Source: JAZDRH01 sp047470865
GTDB lineage: Bacteria; Pseudomonadota; Gammaproteobacteria; Pseudomonadales; Pseudomonadaceae
Direction of reading: 5' to 3'
DNA: 45,320 nucleotides
NCBI RefSeq assembly: GCF_047470865.1
Contig: NZ_JAZDRH010000026.1
Location: forward strand, 1 to 45,320
Below the pieces are notes generated by a model that was not told the origin of the DNA, did not search any database, and saw only the letters and a program-made list of their open reading frames with translations. Positions 34,038 through 42,976 of this stretch are shown here, piece by piece. Numbering within the stretch: the first letter of the stretch is position 1; each line of letters opens with the position of its first letter. Position numbers and translations under genes: made by a program.

Positions 34038-34523
34038 TTAATCGATGATGGATGCACGTATTTCTTGTCGTGTGCCATTCATTGTTTGAAGTTGTGACTG
34101 GCGCTTGGCAATTTCTTGCACCTCATGCCTATTCACTAAATCACCTAAACTGATGCCACTTAAAAAATCATGGATTTGCTGGCTTAAATCGCACCACAGA
34201 TGGTGGGTTAAACATTTATCGCCTTTATGGCAGTCTCCTTGACCAGCGCAGCGTGTCGCATCTACTGACTCATTGACTGCATCAATCACTTGAACAATTT
34301 GAATTGTCTCAATATCACGCGCCAACTGGTAGCCACCACCTGGCCCGCGCACACTACTAACCAATTCACGGCGACGCAACTTAGCAAAAAGCTGCTCTAA
34401 ATACGATAGGGATATACCCTGTCGTTCAGATATATCCGCAAGAGAAACAGGCCCTTTACTTGCATTAATAGCCAAGTCAAGCATGGCGGTTACTGCATAG
34501 CGGCCTTTCGTGGTGAGTCGCAT
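34038..34523 (-). CDS. iscR: Fe-S responsive regulator IscR
   Basis: A 161-residue Rrf2-family regulator from the ATG at 34523; a GTG four codons earlier is less likely. The winged helix (about 1-80) includes SLSYLEQLFAKLRRRELVSSVRGPGGGY. The cluster ligands C92, C98, C104 and H107 match E. coli. Holo-IscR represses the isc operon at type 1 sites, and two such sites lie directly upstream. Confidence 0.97.
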   Translation of the reverse strand: MRLTTKGRYAVTAMLDLAINASKGPVSLADISERQGISLSYLEQLFAKLRRRELVSSVRGPGGGYQLARDIETIQIVQVIDAVNESVDATRCAGQGDCHKGDKCLTHHLWCDLSQQIHDFLSGISLGDLVNRHEVQEIAKRQSQLQTMNGTRQEIRASIID

Positions 34524-34555
34524 AACGGGTACCACATAGAGTTAAACATAGCAGA

Positions 34556-34584
34556 ATTGTCTTATATCCGACTAATTAAGTCAA
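34556..34584 (-). promoter_or_regulatory. isc operon promoter
   Basis: On the minus strand a TTGACT -35 box (34584-34579) and a GACAAT -10 box (34561-34556) are separated by 17 bases. The -35 lies inside the proximal IscR site, so bound IscR would block RNA polymerase. Confidence 0.7.
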
Positions 34585-34588
34585 GTAT
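34564..34588 (-). promoter_or_regulatory. IscR type 1 site, proximal
   Basis: A 25-bp partial palindrome with half-sites ATACTTGACT and TAGTCGGATAT on the minus strand, matching the type 1 consensus (ATA-S-YY-GACT ... AGTC-RR-S-TAT) at nearly all positions. It overlaps the -35 box. Confidence 0.82.
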
Positions 34589-34613
34589 ATACCTGACTAC
34601 CATAGTCGGATAT
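34589..34613 (-). promoter_or_regulatory. IscR type 1 site, distal
   Basis: A second 25-bp site directly abutting the first, with half-sites ATATCCGACT and TAGTCAGGTAT on the minus strand. Tandem type 1 sites at iscR are known from E. coli; here they are exactly adjacent, with centres 25 bp apart. Confidence 0.82.
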
Positions 34614-34626
34614 AGTCTAAAATTTA

Positions 34627-35421
34627 CTAGTTTCTCTCGCTATTAATAGAAGTCTCTGTATTTTCTGTTATTTCTTGCTGCACAGGCAAGTCCGGTAGCT
34701 TTTCTGCGCAATAGTCACTACCTAATGATGTTAAGGCCTCGCACATGCCATCTAAGCGCTCTTCAACGGCATGCAAATGATCTAACATTTGATAAACAGT
34801 GCGCGCCACAGGGTCGGGCATATCTTGAGTTACACCGTAGGCATCAAAGCCTAGCTTCTCAGCCATAGCTTGACGCTTAGCTGCAATATCTGTTGTATCC
34901 TCTGTTTCTTGCTTAAGAATCAACTTTGCAGGAATTCCCACCGCTGTTGCTTCGGCCGGCACTGCCTTCGTAACTACAGCATTAGAGCCTATCTTAGCAC
35001 CTTGCCCAACAGTAAAAGGACCTAAAACTTTAGCTCCTGCTCCTACCACTACACCATTTTCTAAAGTTGGATGACGCTTACCCTTATTCCAACTGGTGCC
35101 ACCTAAGGTTACACCTTGATACAAAGTTACGTCATCACCAATCTCAGCGGTTTCACCAATAACAATTCCCATGCCATGATCAATAAAAAAACGACGACCT
35201 ATCTTGGCGCCCGGATGAATTTCTACACCTGTCATCCAACGGCTAAAGTTGGACACACAGCGTGCCAGCCATTTCCAGTTATGCGTCCACAAAAAATGAG
35301 CTAAACGATGTAACCAAACAGCATGCAACCCGGGGTAACAGGTTAACACTTCAAAAGCATTTCTTGCCGCTGGATCACGATGAAAGACACTTTTAATATC
35401 TTCGCGCATACGTTCAAACAT
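34627..35421 (-). CDS. cysE: Serine O-acetyltransferase CysE
   Basis: A 264-residue enzyme with an N-terminal helical domain (MFERMREDIKSVFHRDPAAR) and a left-handed beta-helix built from hexapeptide repeats (GAKIGRRFFIDHGMGIVIGETAEIGDDVTLYQGVTLGG). It makes O-acetylserine for cysteine synthesis, which feeds IscS encoded next to it. The tail after about residue 190 is longer than in minimal SATs. Its start overlaps the trmJ stop by 8 bases. Confidence 0.96.
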   Translation of the reverse strand: MFERMREDIKSVFHRDPAARNAFEVLTCYPGLHAVWLHRLAHFLWTHNWKWLARCVSNFSRWMTGVEIHPGAKIGRRFFIDHGMGIVIGETAEIGDDVTLYQGVTLGGTSWNKGKRHPTLENGVVVGAGAKVLGPFTVGQGAKIGSNAVVTKAVPAEATAVGIPAKLILKQETEDTTDIAAKRQAMAEKLGFDAYGVTQDMPDPVARTVYQMLDHLHAVEERLDGMCEALTSLGSDYCAEKLPDLPVQQEITENTETSINSERN

Positions 35422-36196
35422 TTTCTTCTTCTCCGCGCTTTTTTAGCTCTCCACGAGCTGCTTTTTGTGTTTTAGTTAAAATACCACGCAAGATATTCAT
35501 CTCTATTTTCTCTAACGCCTGACGCCCATACAAACGCCGCAGTCGCGACATTAAATGCTTAGGCTGCTGGGCATCTAAAAAGGCGATATCAATTAGGGTT
35601 TCTTCTAAATGCTGATAAAACCTTTCCATATCCTCAGTAGTTGCAAGCGCCTGCGGATCTAACTGTTCCGCCTGCTGCATCACTTCTGGGGTCATATCAC
35701 GACACGCCAAACGCAATTCGTACGCTATCACCTGCACAGCAGCGGCTAAATTTAATGAGCTAAAATCTGGATTAGTAGGGATGGTGACATGATACTGACA
35801 CAAATGTAATTCTTCGTTTGTCAAACCTGTGCGTTCACGCCCGAAAACAATCGCAATTTCTGCACCCGCCAAAGCATTTTCTATACTTACTTTGGCGGCA
35901 TCCCTCGGCTCTACAATAGGCCATGGTAGGTGACGCTCACGCGCACTAGTGCCAAAAACCAAGGTACAGCCTTGCAGTGCTTCTTCAAGCGTTGCTACTA
36001 CCTTAGCGTCTTTTAATACATCTAAAGCGCCTGAAGCCCTAGAGTCGGCACGAGTACTCGGAAAGATATTAGGTTCGACCAGCACCAACCGCGACAATCC
36101 CATATTCTTCATTGCCCGTGCAACACCACCAATATTTCCAGGATGACTAGTAGCTACTAGCACCACACGTATTTTTTCAAGCAGCTGCGTGTTCAA
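35414..36196 (-). CDS. trmJ: tRNA (cytidine/uridine-2'-O)-methyltransferase TrmJ
   Basis: A 260-residue SPOUT methyltransferase with the N-terminal VVLVATSHPGNIGGVARAMKNMGL and the knot motifs IVFGRERTGLTNEEL and PTNPDFSSLNLAAAVQVIAYEL. TrmJ methylates the 2'-OH of residue 32 in several tRNAs. The start is a TTG at 36196 with AAGG upstream. It is first in the cotranscribed pair with cysE and diverges from suhB. Confidence 0.94.
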   Translation of the reverse strand: MNTQLLEKIRVVLVATSHPGNIGGVARAMKNMGLSRLVLVEPNIFPSTRADSRASGALDVLKDAKVVATLEEALQGCTLVFGTSARERHLPWPIVEPRDAAKVSIENALAGAEIAIVFGRERTGLTNEELHLCQYHVTIPTNPDFSSLNLAAAVQVIAYELRLACRDMTPEVMQQAEQLDPQALATTEDMERFYQHLEETLIDIAFLDAQQPKHLMSRLRRLYGRQALEKIEMNILRGILTKTQKAARGELKKRGEEENV

Positions 36197-36302
36197 CGAA
36201 ATTCGACCTTAAAGCAAGATGTAAAGCCGTAAATATTACCTAAGCTTGTAGTATTTCGCCATGAAAATAGCGATTATTGATCGACACATTAGCCTTTTTA
36301 TC

Positions 36303-36311
36303 TGCTAGAAT
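36303..36311 (+). promoter_or_regulatory. Extended -10 promoter of suhB
   Basis: TGCTAGAAT is an extended -10 box (TGn + TAGAAT), 42 bp before the suhB ATG. No strong -35 is visible. Confidence 0.5.
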
Positions 36312-36353
36312 ACTTGGCTTATTATTCTTCTTTAACAATTTCTGGTGACATTC

Positions 36354-37169
36354 ATGCAGCCTATGCTGAATATTGCGCTGCGCGCAGCCCGTAGCGCCGG
36401 CGAAATGATCATTCGCTCAATGGAGCGCATTGATACAATTAACGTAACTGAAAAAGAGGCGAAAGACTACGTCACCGAAGTTGACCGTGCCGCTGAACAA
36501 ATCATTGTTCAAGCCATCCAAAAAGCCTACCCTGACCACGCTATTTTAGGCGAAGAAGGCACTTTAACCACAGGCAAAGGTGACGGCTCTGATTACCAAT
36601 GGATTATAGATCCGCTAGATGGTACTACCAACTTTATTCGCGGCATTCCACACTTTGCGATTAGCATTGCTTGCAAATACCGTGGTCGCCTAGAGCATGC
36701 TGTTGTGCTTGATCCTATTCGCCAAGAAGAGTTCAGTGCTAGCCGCGGTCGCGGTGCTAGTCTTAATGGCCGTCGTATTCGCGTAAGTAACCGTAAAAGC
36801 TTAGAAGGCGCTATCTTAGGCACAGGCTTTCCGTTTCGCAGTAGCCAACTTGACTACCTAGATAACTACCTAGGTATGTTCCGCGATCTTAGCCAATCTA
36901 CAGCAGGTATTCGCCGCGCTGGAGCCGCCAGTTTAGATCTTGCTTATGTGGCTGCTGGACGCTTTGATGCATTTTGGGAATATGGTCTTTCTGAGTGGGA
37001 CATGGCCGCTGGCGTACTGTTAATTCAAGAAGCTGGCGGACTAGTGAGCGACTTTGTAGGCGGTCATAACTTCCTTGACACAGGCAGAATTGTTGCCGGC
37101 AATGCAAAATGCTTCAAAGCGGTACTAACCCATATTCAACCGCATCTACCTGAAAGCTTTAAACGTTAA
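36354..37169 (+). CDS. suhB: Inositol monophosphatase family protein SuhB
   Basis: 271 residues from the ATG at 36354; a GTG at 36345 is rejected because the N-terminus MQPMLNIALRAARSAGEMI matches the family from this methionine. Metal-binding motifs are GEEG (in HAILGEEGTL), WIIDPLDGTTNFIRG and SEWDMAAGVLLIQEAGG. SuhB has phosphatase activity and in E. coli also joins the rRNA antitermination complex. A long bidirectional terminator follows. Confidence 0.95.
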   Translation: MQPMLNIALRAARSAGEMIIRSMERIDTINVTEKEAKDYVTEVDRAAEQIIVQAIQKAYPDHAILGEEGTLTTGKGDGSDYQWIIDPLDGTTNFIRGIPHFAISIACKYRGRLEHAVVLDPIRQEEFSASRGRGASLNGRRIRVSNRKSLEGAILGTGFPFRSSQLDYLDNYLGMFRDLSQSTAGIRRAGAASLDLAYVAAGRFDAFWEYGLSEWDMAAGVLLIQEAGGLVSDFVGGHNFLDTGRIVAGNAKCFKAVLTHIQPHLPESFKR

Positions 37170-37188
37170 GTTTAAATACTTTTACAGG

Positions 37189-37228
37189 GACACAAAAAAG
37201 CCGCTTTAATTAGCGGCTTTTTTGTGTC
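37189..37228. terminator. Bidirectional terminator between suhB and secF
   Basis: A 17-bp perfect stem, GACACAAAAAAGCCGCT / AGCGGCTTTTTTGTGTC, with a 6-base loop. The A6 and T6 tracts on either side give a T-run in both directions, serving suhB on the plus strand and secF on the minus strand. Confidence 0.92.
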
Positions 37229-37234
37229 TTTAAG

Positions 37235-38143
37235 CTATGGCTGTCCTTCCGTTTGCTCTTCAGCGGCTGGAGGAATTAAATCTTCTGGAACCAACTTCAT
37301 CCAAATCAAAGTGACACAAGAAATGTAAATAGATGAGTAAGTACCTGCCGTAATACCAACTAATAGTGCAATAGAGAAGCCCCACAAGTTATCCCCCCCA
37401 AATACTAATAATGCCAGCACTGCCAAGCCCGTAGAGAGAGACGTTGCAATGGTACGCATTAATGTTTGGGAAATAGAAATATTTAAATTCTCTAGCAAAG
37501 TGGAATTACGCAGCATGCGGAAGTTTTCCCGTACGCGGTCGAAAATCACAATGGTATCGTTTAATGAGTAACCAATAACCGCTAAAATAGCCGCCAAGGT
37601 GGTTAAATCAAACTGTATCTCAAAAAATGAGAGTACGCCCAAGGCTACAATAGCATCATGGAAAAGGCCGATAATCGCCCCTAAACCAAACTTCCACTGG
37701 AAGCGGAAAGCTAAGTACAGCATGATGCCACCCAAGGCTACAAGCATACCTAAGCCACCTTGATCACGAAGCTCTGCGCCTACTGAAGGCCCCACAAACT
37801 CAACTCGCTTAACCTTTACATCACCCTCAACGGATGCACTTAAAACTTGAGCGATCTTGTTACCAATCTGCGGATCATCAGTTGGCATACGAACCAATAC
37901 GTCTTTGGTATCACCAAAGCTCTGAACAACTGCATCTTCATAGTTGTTTTTTTGCAACTCACTGCGTACTTGAGCAAGGTCGGCATCTTGCGGATAAGTT
38001 AATTCAATTAACGTACCCCCAGTAAAATCCAACCCCCAGTTTAGACCTTTAGTACCCAAACTGACCAAGCTTGCAATGGTAAGCACTAAGGTTATGGCAA
38101 ACGCAATATTGCGCACACCCATAAAGTTAATTACACGTTTCAT
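37235..38143 (-). CDS. secF: Protein translocase subunit SecF
   Basis: A 302-residue membrane protein of the RND-like Sec accessory complex, with six helices, the start motif LNWGLDFTGGTLIEL and the C-terminal NDTIVIFDRVRENF. With SecD it uses the proton gradient to pull exported proteins into the periplasm. It follows secD by 12 bases. Confidence 0.96.
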   Translation of the reverse strand: MKRVINFMGVRNIAFAITLVLTIASLVSLGTKGLNWGLDFTGGTLIELTYPQDADLAQVRSELQKNNYEDAVVQSFGDTKDVLVRMPTDDPQIGNKIAQVLSASVEGDVKVKRVEFVGPSVGAELRDQGGLGMLVALGGIMLYLAFRFQWKFGLGAIIGLFHDAIVALGVLSFFEIQFDLTTLAAILAVIGYSLNDTIVIFDRVRENFRMLRNSTLLENLNISISQTLMRTIATSLSTGLAVLALLVFGGDNLWGFSIALLVGITAGTYSSIYISCVTLIWMKLVPEDLIPPAAEEQTEGQP

Positions 38144-38155
38144 TCTGGCATACCC

Positions 38156-40018
38156 CTAAATCCACAGTTTCTTAACATTACGACCACCATAAGTTAGGTT
38201 TACCATTGCACGAGTAACCATAATAGCGGTGAACATAGAGGTAACAATACCTAACGATAAAGTCACAGCGAAGCCTTTAATTGGCCCAGTGCCCATCGCA
38301 AACAAGATAGCCCCCACCAACAAAGTAGTTAAGTTACCATCAAGAATAGCTGAATAGGCTTTATCAAAACCTTCATGGACGGCACGCTGAATTGGCATGC
38401 CCCGTGCTATTTCTTCACGAATACGTGAGAAAATCAGTACGTTAGCATCTACTGCCATACCAATAGTTAGGACAATACCTGCAATACCCGGCAGGGTTAG
38501 GGTTGCACCTAGTAAGGACATCATAGCAATCAAGTTCACTATGTTGAGTCCTAAAGCAATAGTGGCAAAGAAGCCAAAAACGCGATAAACCACAATTACA
38601 AAGGCCGCAACAAAGATAAAGCCCCACAAGCCGGCCTCTAAGCCAAGCTGGATGTTTTCAGCGCCTAAGCTAGGACCAATGGTGCGCTCTTCTGCAAAGT
38701 ACATTGGTGCTGCAAGACCACCAGCACGCAAGAGCAAGGCAAGCTCAGAAGCCTCACCTTGACCACGCAAACCTGTAATACGGAACTGGTTACCTAAAGA
38801 AGACTGAATAGTAGCTAAGCTAATAATGCCGCTTTCTTCTTTAAAGCTTTGCACTGCTACTTCTTTTTCAACGCCATCGACCATCTGTTTGGTGTAATGC
38901 GTTACAGGACGTTGTTCGATAAAAATAACCGCCATACTGCGCCCAATAGCTGAACGAGTAGCACGACTCATCAAATCGCCACCATGGTTATCAAGACGAA
39001 TATTTACCTGTGGTCGACCATTTTCATCAAAACCTGCCTGAGCGTCAGTCACCTGATCACCTGTAATGATCACACCACGCTCTAGCGGTACTGGCCCACG
39101 GCCTTCTTCACGAAACTCAAAGTCCTCAGTAGAGGCACGGGCAGCACCTGGTTCAGCAGCTAATCGGAACTCAAGGTTAGCTGTTTTACCCAAAATACGC
39201 TTAGCTTCAGCGGTATCTTGCACACCTGGTAGCTCAACCACGATACGGTTGGCCCCCTGGCGCTGTACTAATGGCTCAGAAACACCTAATTCGTTTACAC
39301 GATTACGTACAGTCGTTAAGTTTTGACTCACTGCGTAATCACGAATTTCGGTAATTTTCGTTGGTGTTAAAACGTACTGCAATACGGGCTTGCCAGAGTC
39401 TGCTTTAGCTTCAACAACAAACTCAGTGTAGTTTTTACGAATTAAAGCACGTGCTTTATTGAGATCTTCCTCATTAGCAAAGCCTAGCTGACCACCATTG
39501 GTTATAGCTGGCAAGCTAGTATAGCGAATGCGATCTTTACGCAATAAGGCTTTGATTTCGCTATCATAAACCTTAACACGGGCTGAGATAGCCTTATCCA
39601 TATCTACTTCAAGCAAGAAGTGGACACCACCTGACAAGTCTAAACCAAGCTTCATTGGGCTTGCCCCAATGCTGCGCAGCCACTCCGGCGTTGTCGGCGC
39701 TAAGTTAAGCGCGACCACAAAGTCATCGCCCATGGCGCGACGTAAAATATCTTTAGCCGGTAATTGATCATCACGTTGATTTAAACGAATTAAACCGCCA
39801 CGTGCTTGTAATTCTTGGCCTTTAATTGAAATTTTTGCGCTTTCTAACGCTTTTACTGCTCGTTCAACATCCGCTTGTGTAATTTCTGTTGAGCTACTTG
39901 AGCTAGTAATTTGAATTGCTGGATCATCGGGATACAGGTTAGGTAAAGCATAAACAAAGCTCACTGCCAGTATTACGATAATCAGCAAATACTTCCATAA
40001 TGGATATTTGTTGAGCAT
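38156..40018 (-). CDS. secD: Protein translocase subunit SecD
   Basis: 620 residues from the ATG at 40018; a frame seven codons longer starts within the preceding hairpin region and lacks family support. It has an N-terminal helix, a large periplasmic P1 domain, the MKLGLDLSGGVHFLLEVD motif and five C-terminal helices ending with MAVDANVLIFSRIREE. It works with SecF and YajC. Confidence 0.95.
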   Translation of the reverse strand: MLNKYPLWKYLLIIVILAVSFVYALPNLYPDDPAIQITSSSSSTEITQADVERAVKALESAKISIKGQELQARGGLIRLNQRDDQLPAKDILRRAMGDDFVVALNLAPTTPEWLRSIGASPMKLGLDLSGGVHFLLEVDMDKAISARVKVYDSEIKALLRKDRIRYTSLPAITNGGQLGFANEEDLNKARALIRKNYTEFVVEAKADSGKPVLQYVLTPTKITEIRDYAVSQNLTTVRNRVNELGVSEPLVQRQGANRIVVELPGVQDTAEAKRILGKTANLEFRLAAEPGAARASTEDFEFREEGRGPVPLERGVIITGDQVTDAQAGFDENGRPQVNIRLDNHGGDLMSRATRSAIGRSMAVIFIEQRPVTHYTKQMVDGVEKEVAVQSFKEESGIISLATIQSSLGNQFRITGLRGQGEASELALLLRAGGLAAPMYFAEERTIGPSLGAENIQLGLEAGLWGFIFVAAFVIVVYRVFGFFATIALGLNIVNLIAMMSLLGATLTLPGIAGIVLTIGMAVDANVLIFSRIREEIARGMPIQRAVHEGFDKAYSAILDGNLTTLLVGAILFAMGTGPIKGFAVTLSLGIVTSMFTAIMVTRAMVNLTYGGRNVKKLWI

Positions 40019-40038
40019 GATCCCGCCCGCAAATAACA

Positions 40039-40057
40039 CGGGGCGTTAAACGCCCCG
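40039..40057 (-). promoter_or_regulatory. Stem-loop between yajC and secD
   Basis: An 8-bp stem, CGGGGCGT / ACGCCCCG, with a 3-base loop sits in the 55-bp gap. It is the most GC-rich element of this region and has no real T-run, so it probably acts in RNA stability or partial attenuation. Confidence 0.55.
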
Positions 40058-40073
40058 GGATAAGTGAATGAAG

Positions 40074-40409
40074 TTAGATACTTTTCAAAGTGCCTTTTGG
40101 CAAGGTGGCTGCAACAGCCGCTTTTTGGAACTTAAGCTGAACTGAATCAGATACTTCCAGCACAACATAGTCATCAGTCACGCTCACTACTTTGCCTAAG
40201 ATGCCACCGCTGGTCATCACTTCATCACCTTTAGCCAAAGCGCTTACTAAATTACGATGCTCTTTCGCACGTTTAGATTGCGGGCGCCAAATCATTAAGT
40301 AGAAAATCACTACGAAACCTACAAGCATAATGATTTGCATAAAGCCTGCATCACCTTGTGCAGCAGGTGCTGCGCCGTCAGCGTAGGCAAGAGGGATTAA
40401 AAAATCCAT
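40074..40409 (-). CDS. yajC: Sec accessory protein YajC
   Basis: A 111-residue single-pass inner-membrane protein with a helix at about residues 22-40 (MQIIMLVGFVVIFYLMIWRP) followed by the family's QSKRAKEHRNLVSALAKGDEVMTSGGILGKV. It associates with SecDF. It lies between tgt and secD, the standard order. Confidence 0.95.
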   Translation of the reverse strand: MDFLIPLAYADGAAPAAQGDAGFMQIIMLVGFVVIFYLMIWRPQSKRAKEHRNLVSALAKGDEVMTSGGILGKVVSVTDDYVVLEVSDSVQLKFQKAAVAATLPKGTLKSI

Positions 40410-40441
40410 GTGTAACTCCTATTACTTCAAGATATAAATAT

Positions 40442-41566
40442 TCAATCTAATGGCGGCGTAGCCAATCCACGTCGCGCATAAAACTCGTCGACAAAGGCGG
40501 TCAATGTACCTTGTTCGATAGCATTTCGTAAAGCAGCCATTAAGCGCTGATAATACCGCAAATTATGGATGGTATTGAGCATGCAGCCTAACATTTCACC
40601 ACATTTATCTAAATGATGCAGATAGGCCCGACTAAAAGTGCGACATGTATAGCAATCACAGTGCGGATCTAAACTTGATTCATCCATTTTATGCACGGAA
40701 TTTCGAATTTTTACCACACCACCAGTCACAAATAAATGACCATTACGGGCATTTCGCGTTGGCATAACACAGTCAAACATGTCTACGCCTCGACGGACCC
40801 CCTCAACCAAGTCTTCTGGTTTGCCTACTCCCATTAAATAACGCGGCTTATCTGCCGGCATTCGGGCGGGCAAGTAGTCCAAAACACGGATCATTTCCTC
40901 TTTGGGTTCACCTACAGATAAACCACCAATCGCCAAACCGTCAAAGCCAATTTCACACAGACCTTCCAGTGAGCGCATGCGTAAATCTTCATACATACCA
41001 CCCTGCACAATACCAAATAAGGCAGACGGATTATCTCCATGTGCAGTTTTAGAACGCTTAGCCCAACGTAATGATAACTCCATTGACTGCTGAGCTAGGT
41101 TATGTTCAGCGGGATAAGGCGTACACTCGTCAAAAATCATGACTATGTCAGAGCCTAGCTCACGCTGAACCTGCATTGACTCTTCCGGCCCCATAAAGAC
41201 TTTAGCGCCATTAACAGGAGACTGAAAATACACACCCTCCTCTTTAATTTTACGCATAGCCCCTAAACTAAATACCTGAAAGCCACCAGAGTCCGTCAAA
41301 ATAGGGCCCTGCCACTGCATAAAATCATGCAAATCACCATGTTTTTGTATGACTTCAGTGCCAGGACGCAGCCAAAGATGAAAGGTATTACCTAAAATAA
41401 TATGCGCACCAATTTCCTCAACAGTACTGGGTAACATGCCTTTTACTGTGCCATAAGTGCCTACCGGCATAAAGGCTGGCGTTTCAACGGTGCCTCGTGG
41501 AAATGTTAAGCGACCACGTCGAGCTTTGCCTTCGGTGGCCAACAAATCAAATTTCATAAATGACAT
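40442..41566 (-). CDS. tgt: Queuine tRNA-ribosyltransferase (TGT)
   Basis: A 374-residue enzyme that exchanges guanine for preQ1 in GUN anticodon tRNAs. The catalytic region DSGGFQVFSLG, GLAIGGLSVGE and the zinc ligands CDCYTC...H are visible. Two in-frame ATGs are three codons apart; the first has AAAGGA at proper spacing. The following step of queuosine synthesis is catalysed by QueA, encoded 3 bases upstream. Confidence 0.96.
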   Translation of the reverse strand: MSFMKFDLLATEGKARRGRLTFPRGTVETPAFMPVGTYGTVKGMLPSTVEEIGAHIILGNTFHLWLRPGTEVIQKHGDLHDFMQWQGPILTDSGGFQVFSLGAMRKIKEEGVYFQSPVNGAKVFMGPEESMQVQRELGSDIVMIFDECTPYPAEHNLAQQSMELSLRWAKRSKTAHGDNPSALFGIVQGGMYEDLRMRSLEGLCEIGFDGLAIGGLSVGEPKEEMIRVLDYLPARMPADKPRYLMGVGKPEDLVEGVRRGVDMFDCVMPTRNARNGHLFVTGGVVKIRNSVHKMDESSLDPHCDCYTCRTFSRAYLHHLDKCGEMLGCMLNTIHNLRYYQRLMAALRNAIEQGTLTAFVDEFYARRGLATPPLD

Positions 41567-41569
41567 GAA

Positions 41570-42613
41570 CTAATCCTTTGGGCCTTGCGCATTAGGATTA
41601 CGCGTAATAAACATGGCATCACCATAACTAAAAAAACGATATTTATTTTCTACTGCTACTTTGTACGCCAGCATTGTTTGCTCGTAGCCAGCAAATGCTG
41701 AAACCAGCATTACCAAGGTAGACTCTGGTAAATGGAAGTTAGTGATTAATGCATCAACCACATTAAATTTTTTACCAGGATAAATAAAGATCTGTGTATC
41801 GCCTGTGAACGCCTGTATTTCACCTGATTGCGCTGCAGTTTCCAGTGATCGCACACTGGTCGTACCTACAGCTACCACTTTATTGCCTCGTGCTTTACAG
41901 GCTTTAATCGCATCGACAACTTCAGGAGATACCTCAAGCCATTCACTGTGCATATGGTGTTCTTCAATCACATCAACCTTTACTGGTTGGAAAGTACCTG
42001 CCCCAACGTGCAAAGTGACAAAGTGAATCTCTACGCCTTTAGCTTTAATATCTGCTAACAATTGCTCATCAAAATGCAAGCCTGCTGTTGGAGCCGCTAC
42101 CGCACCTTCACGCTTAGCGTAAACAGTTTGATAACGTTCACGATCACTTAACTCATCTTCTCGTTCAATATAAGGAGGTAGAGGAATATGCCCTATTTGA
42201 TCAAGAACACTTAATACAGGCTGTGAAAATGATAACGCAAACAAAGCTCCTTCACGCCCTTGCATAACAGCGGTAATACCTTGTTCAAACTCCAGCACTG
42301 CACCTGCTTTAGGGGAACGACTAGAGCGAATATGCGCCAACACTGTGCGCTCGCCCGTTACGCGTTCAACAAGCATCTCTATTTTACCGCCAGAAGCTTT
42401 TTGTCCATACAAGCGAGCTGGAATAACTCGCGTATTATTAAAAACCATGACATCGCCAGCGTTTAGCTGAGCTAACACGTCAGGAAATACATGGTGCGCA
42501 AGCTCTCCTGTTGGGCCATCTAACAGCAAAAGACGACTCGCTCTACGCTCAGTCAAAGGATAGTGAGCAATAAGCTCATCAGGAAGCTGGAAATTAAAAT
42601 CTGAAACTAGCAT
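41570..42613 (-). CDS. queA: S-adenosylmethionine:tRNA ribosyltransferase-isomerase QueA
   Basis: 347 residues from the ATG at 42613; a GTG four codons earlier is possible but less likely. Typical features are MLVSDFNFQLPDELIAHYPL, ALFALSF, PTAGLHFDEQLL and FNVVDALITNFHLPESTLVMLVSAF. QueA transfers and isomerises the ribosyl group of SAM onto preQ1-tRNA to form epoxyqueuosine. It is first in the queA-tgt-yajC-secDF cluster. Confidence 0.96.
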   Translation of the reverse strand: MLVSDFNFQLPDELIAHYPLTERRASRLLLLDGPTGELAHHVFPDVLAQLNAGDVMVFNNTRVIPARLYGQKASGGKIEMLVERVTGERTVLAHIRSSRSPKAGAVLEFEQGITAVMQGREGALFALSFSQPVLSVLDQIGHIPLPPYIEREDELSDRERYQTVYAKREGAVAAPTAGLHFDEQLLADIKAKGVEIHFVTLHVGAGTFQPVKVDVIEEHHMHSEWLEVSPEVVDAIKACKARGNKVVAVGTTSVRSLETAAQSGEIQAFTGDTQIFIYPGKKFNVVDALITNFHLPESTLVMLVSAFAGYEQTMLAYKVAVENKYRFFSYGDAMFITRNPNAQGPKD

Positions 42614-42680
42614 GATCAATAACACTTTTTCGGGGCTGCAAGCTTAACGGAAATAACCTATAAAAACCATGTAAAAACAT

Positions 42681-42709
42681 TTGACTAGCTAGTTTTTCAT
42701 CTCTATACT
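42681..42709 (+). promoter_or_regulatory. Sigma-70 promoter of tRNA-Leu
   Basis: TTGACT (42681-42686) and TATACT (42704-42709) are separated by exactly 17 bases, ending 10 bases before the tRNA. Confidence 0.85.
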
Positions 42710-42719
42710 GCGCCGCCAT

Positions 42720-42806
42720 GCCTCGGTGGCGGAATTGGTAGACGCAGCGGATTCAAAATCCGCCGTTGGTAACAACGTGAGAGTTCGAGTCTCTCCCGAG
42801 GCACCA
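42720..42806 (+). tRNA. tRNA-Leu (CAA)
   Basis: An 87-base class II tRNA with encoded CCA. The acceptor stem is GCCTCGG/CCGAGGC, the anticodon loop TTCAAAA gives anticodon CAA, and a long variable arm (CGTTGGTAACAACG) is present, as expected for leucine tRNA. Confidence 0.95.
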
Positions 42807-42816
42807 CTTTAAAAAC

Positions 42817-42841
42817 AACTTGCACTTCTACCTAGCAAGTT
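42817..42841 (+). terminator. Weak hairpin between the two tRNAs
   Basis: A 7-bp stem, AACTTGC / GCAAGTT, with an 11-base loop followed by CGTTTT. It may be a processing stem or a weak terminator; the two tRNAs could still be cotranscribed, because no second promoter is clear. Confidence 0.35.
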
Positions 42842-42857
42842 CGTTTTAGCCAGCTAT

Positions 42858-42932
42858 AGGGGCGTCGCCAAGCGGTAAGGCACCAGGTTTTGATCCTGGC
42901 ATGCGTTGGTTCGAATCCAGCCGCCCCTGCCA
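42858..42932 (+). tRNA. tRNA-Gln (UUG)
   Basis: A 75-base cloverleaf with encoded CCA. The acceptor stem is AGGGGCG/CGCCCCT with discriminator G, and the anticodon loop TTTTGAT gives anticodon TTG. The body closely resembles E. coli tRNA-Gln. Accessory DNA begins right after its 3' end, so it may be the integration target. Confidence 0.95.
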
Positions 42933-42976
42933 TTTTTAAAATAATCATTTCCGCATTTTAAGCAATCGTTTCCGCA

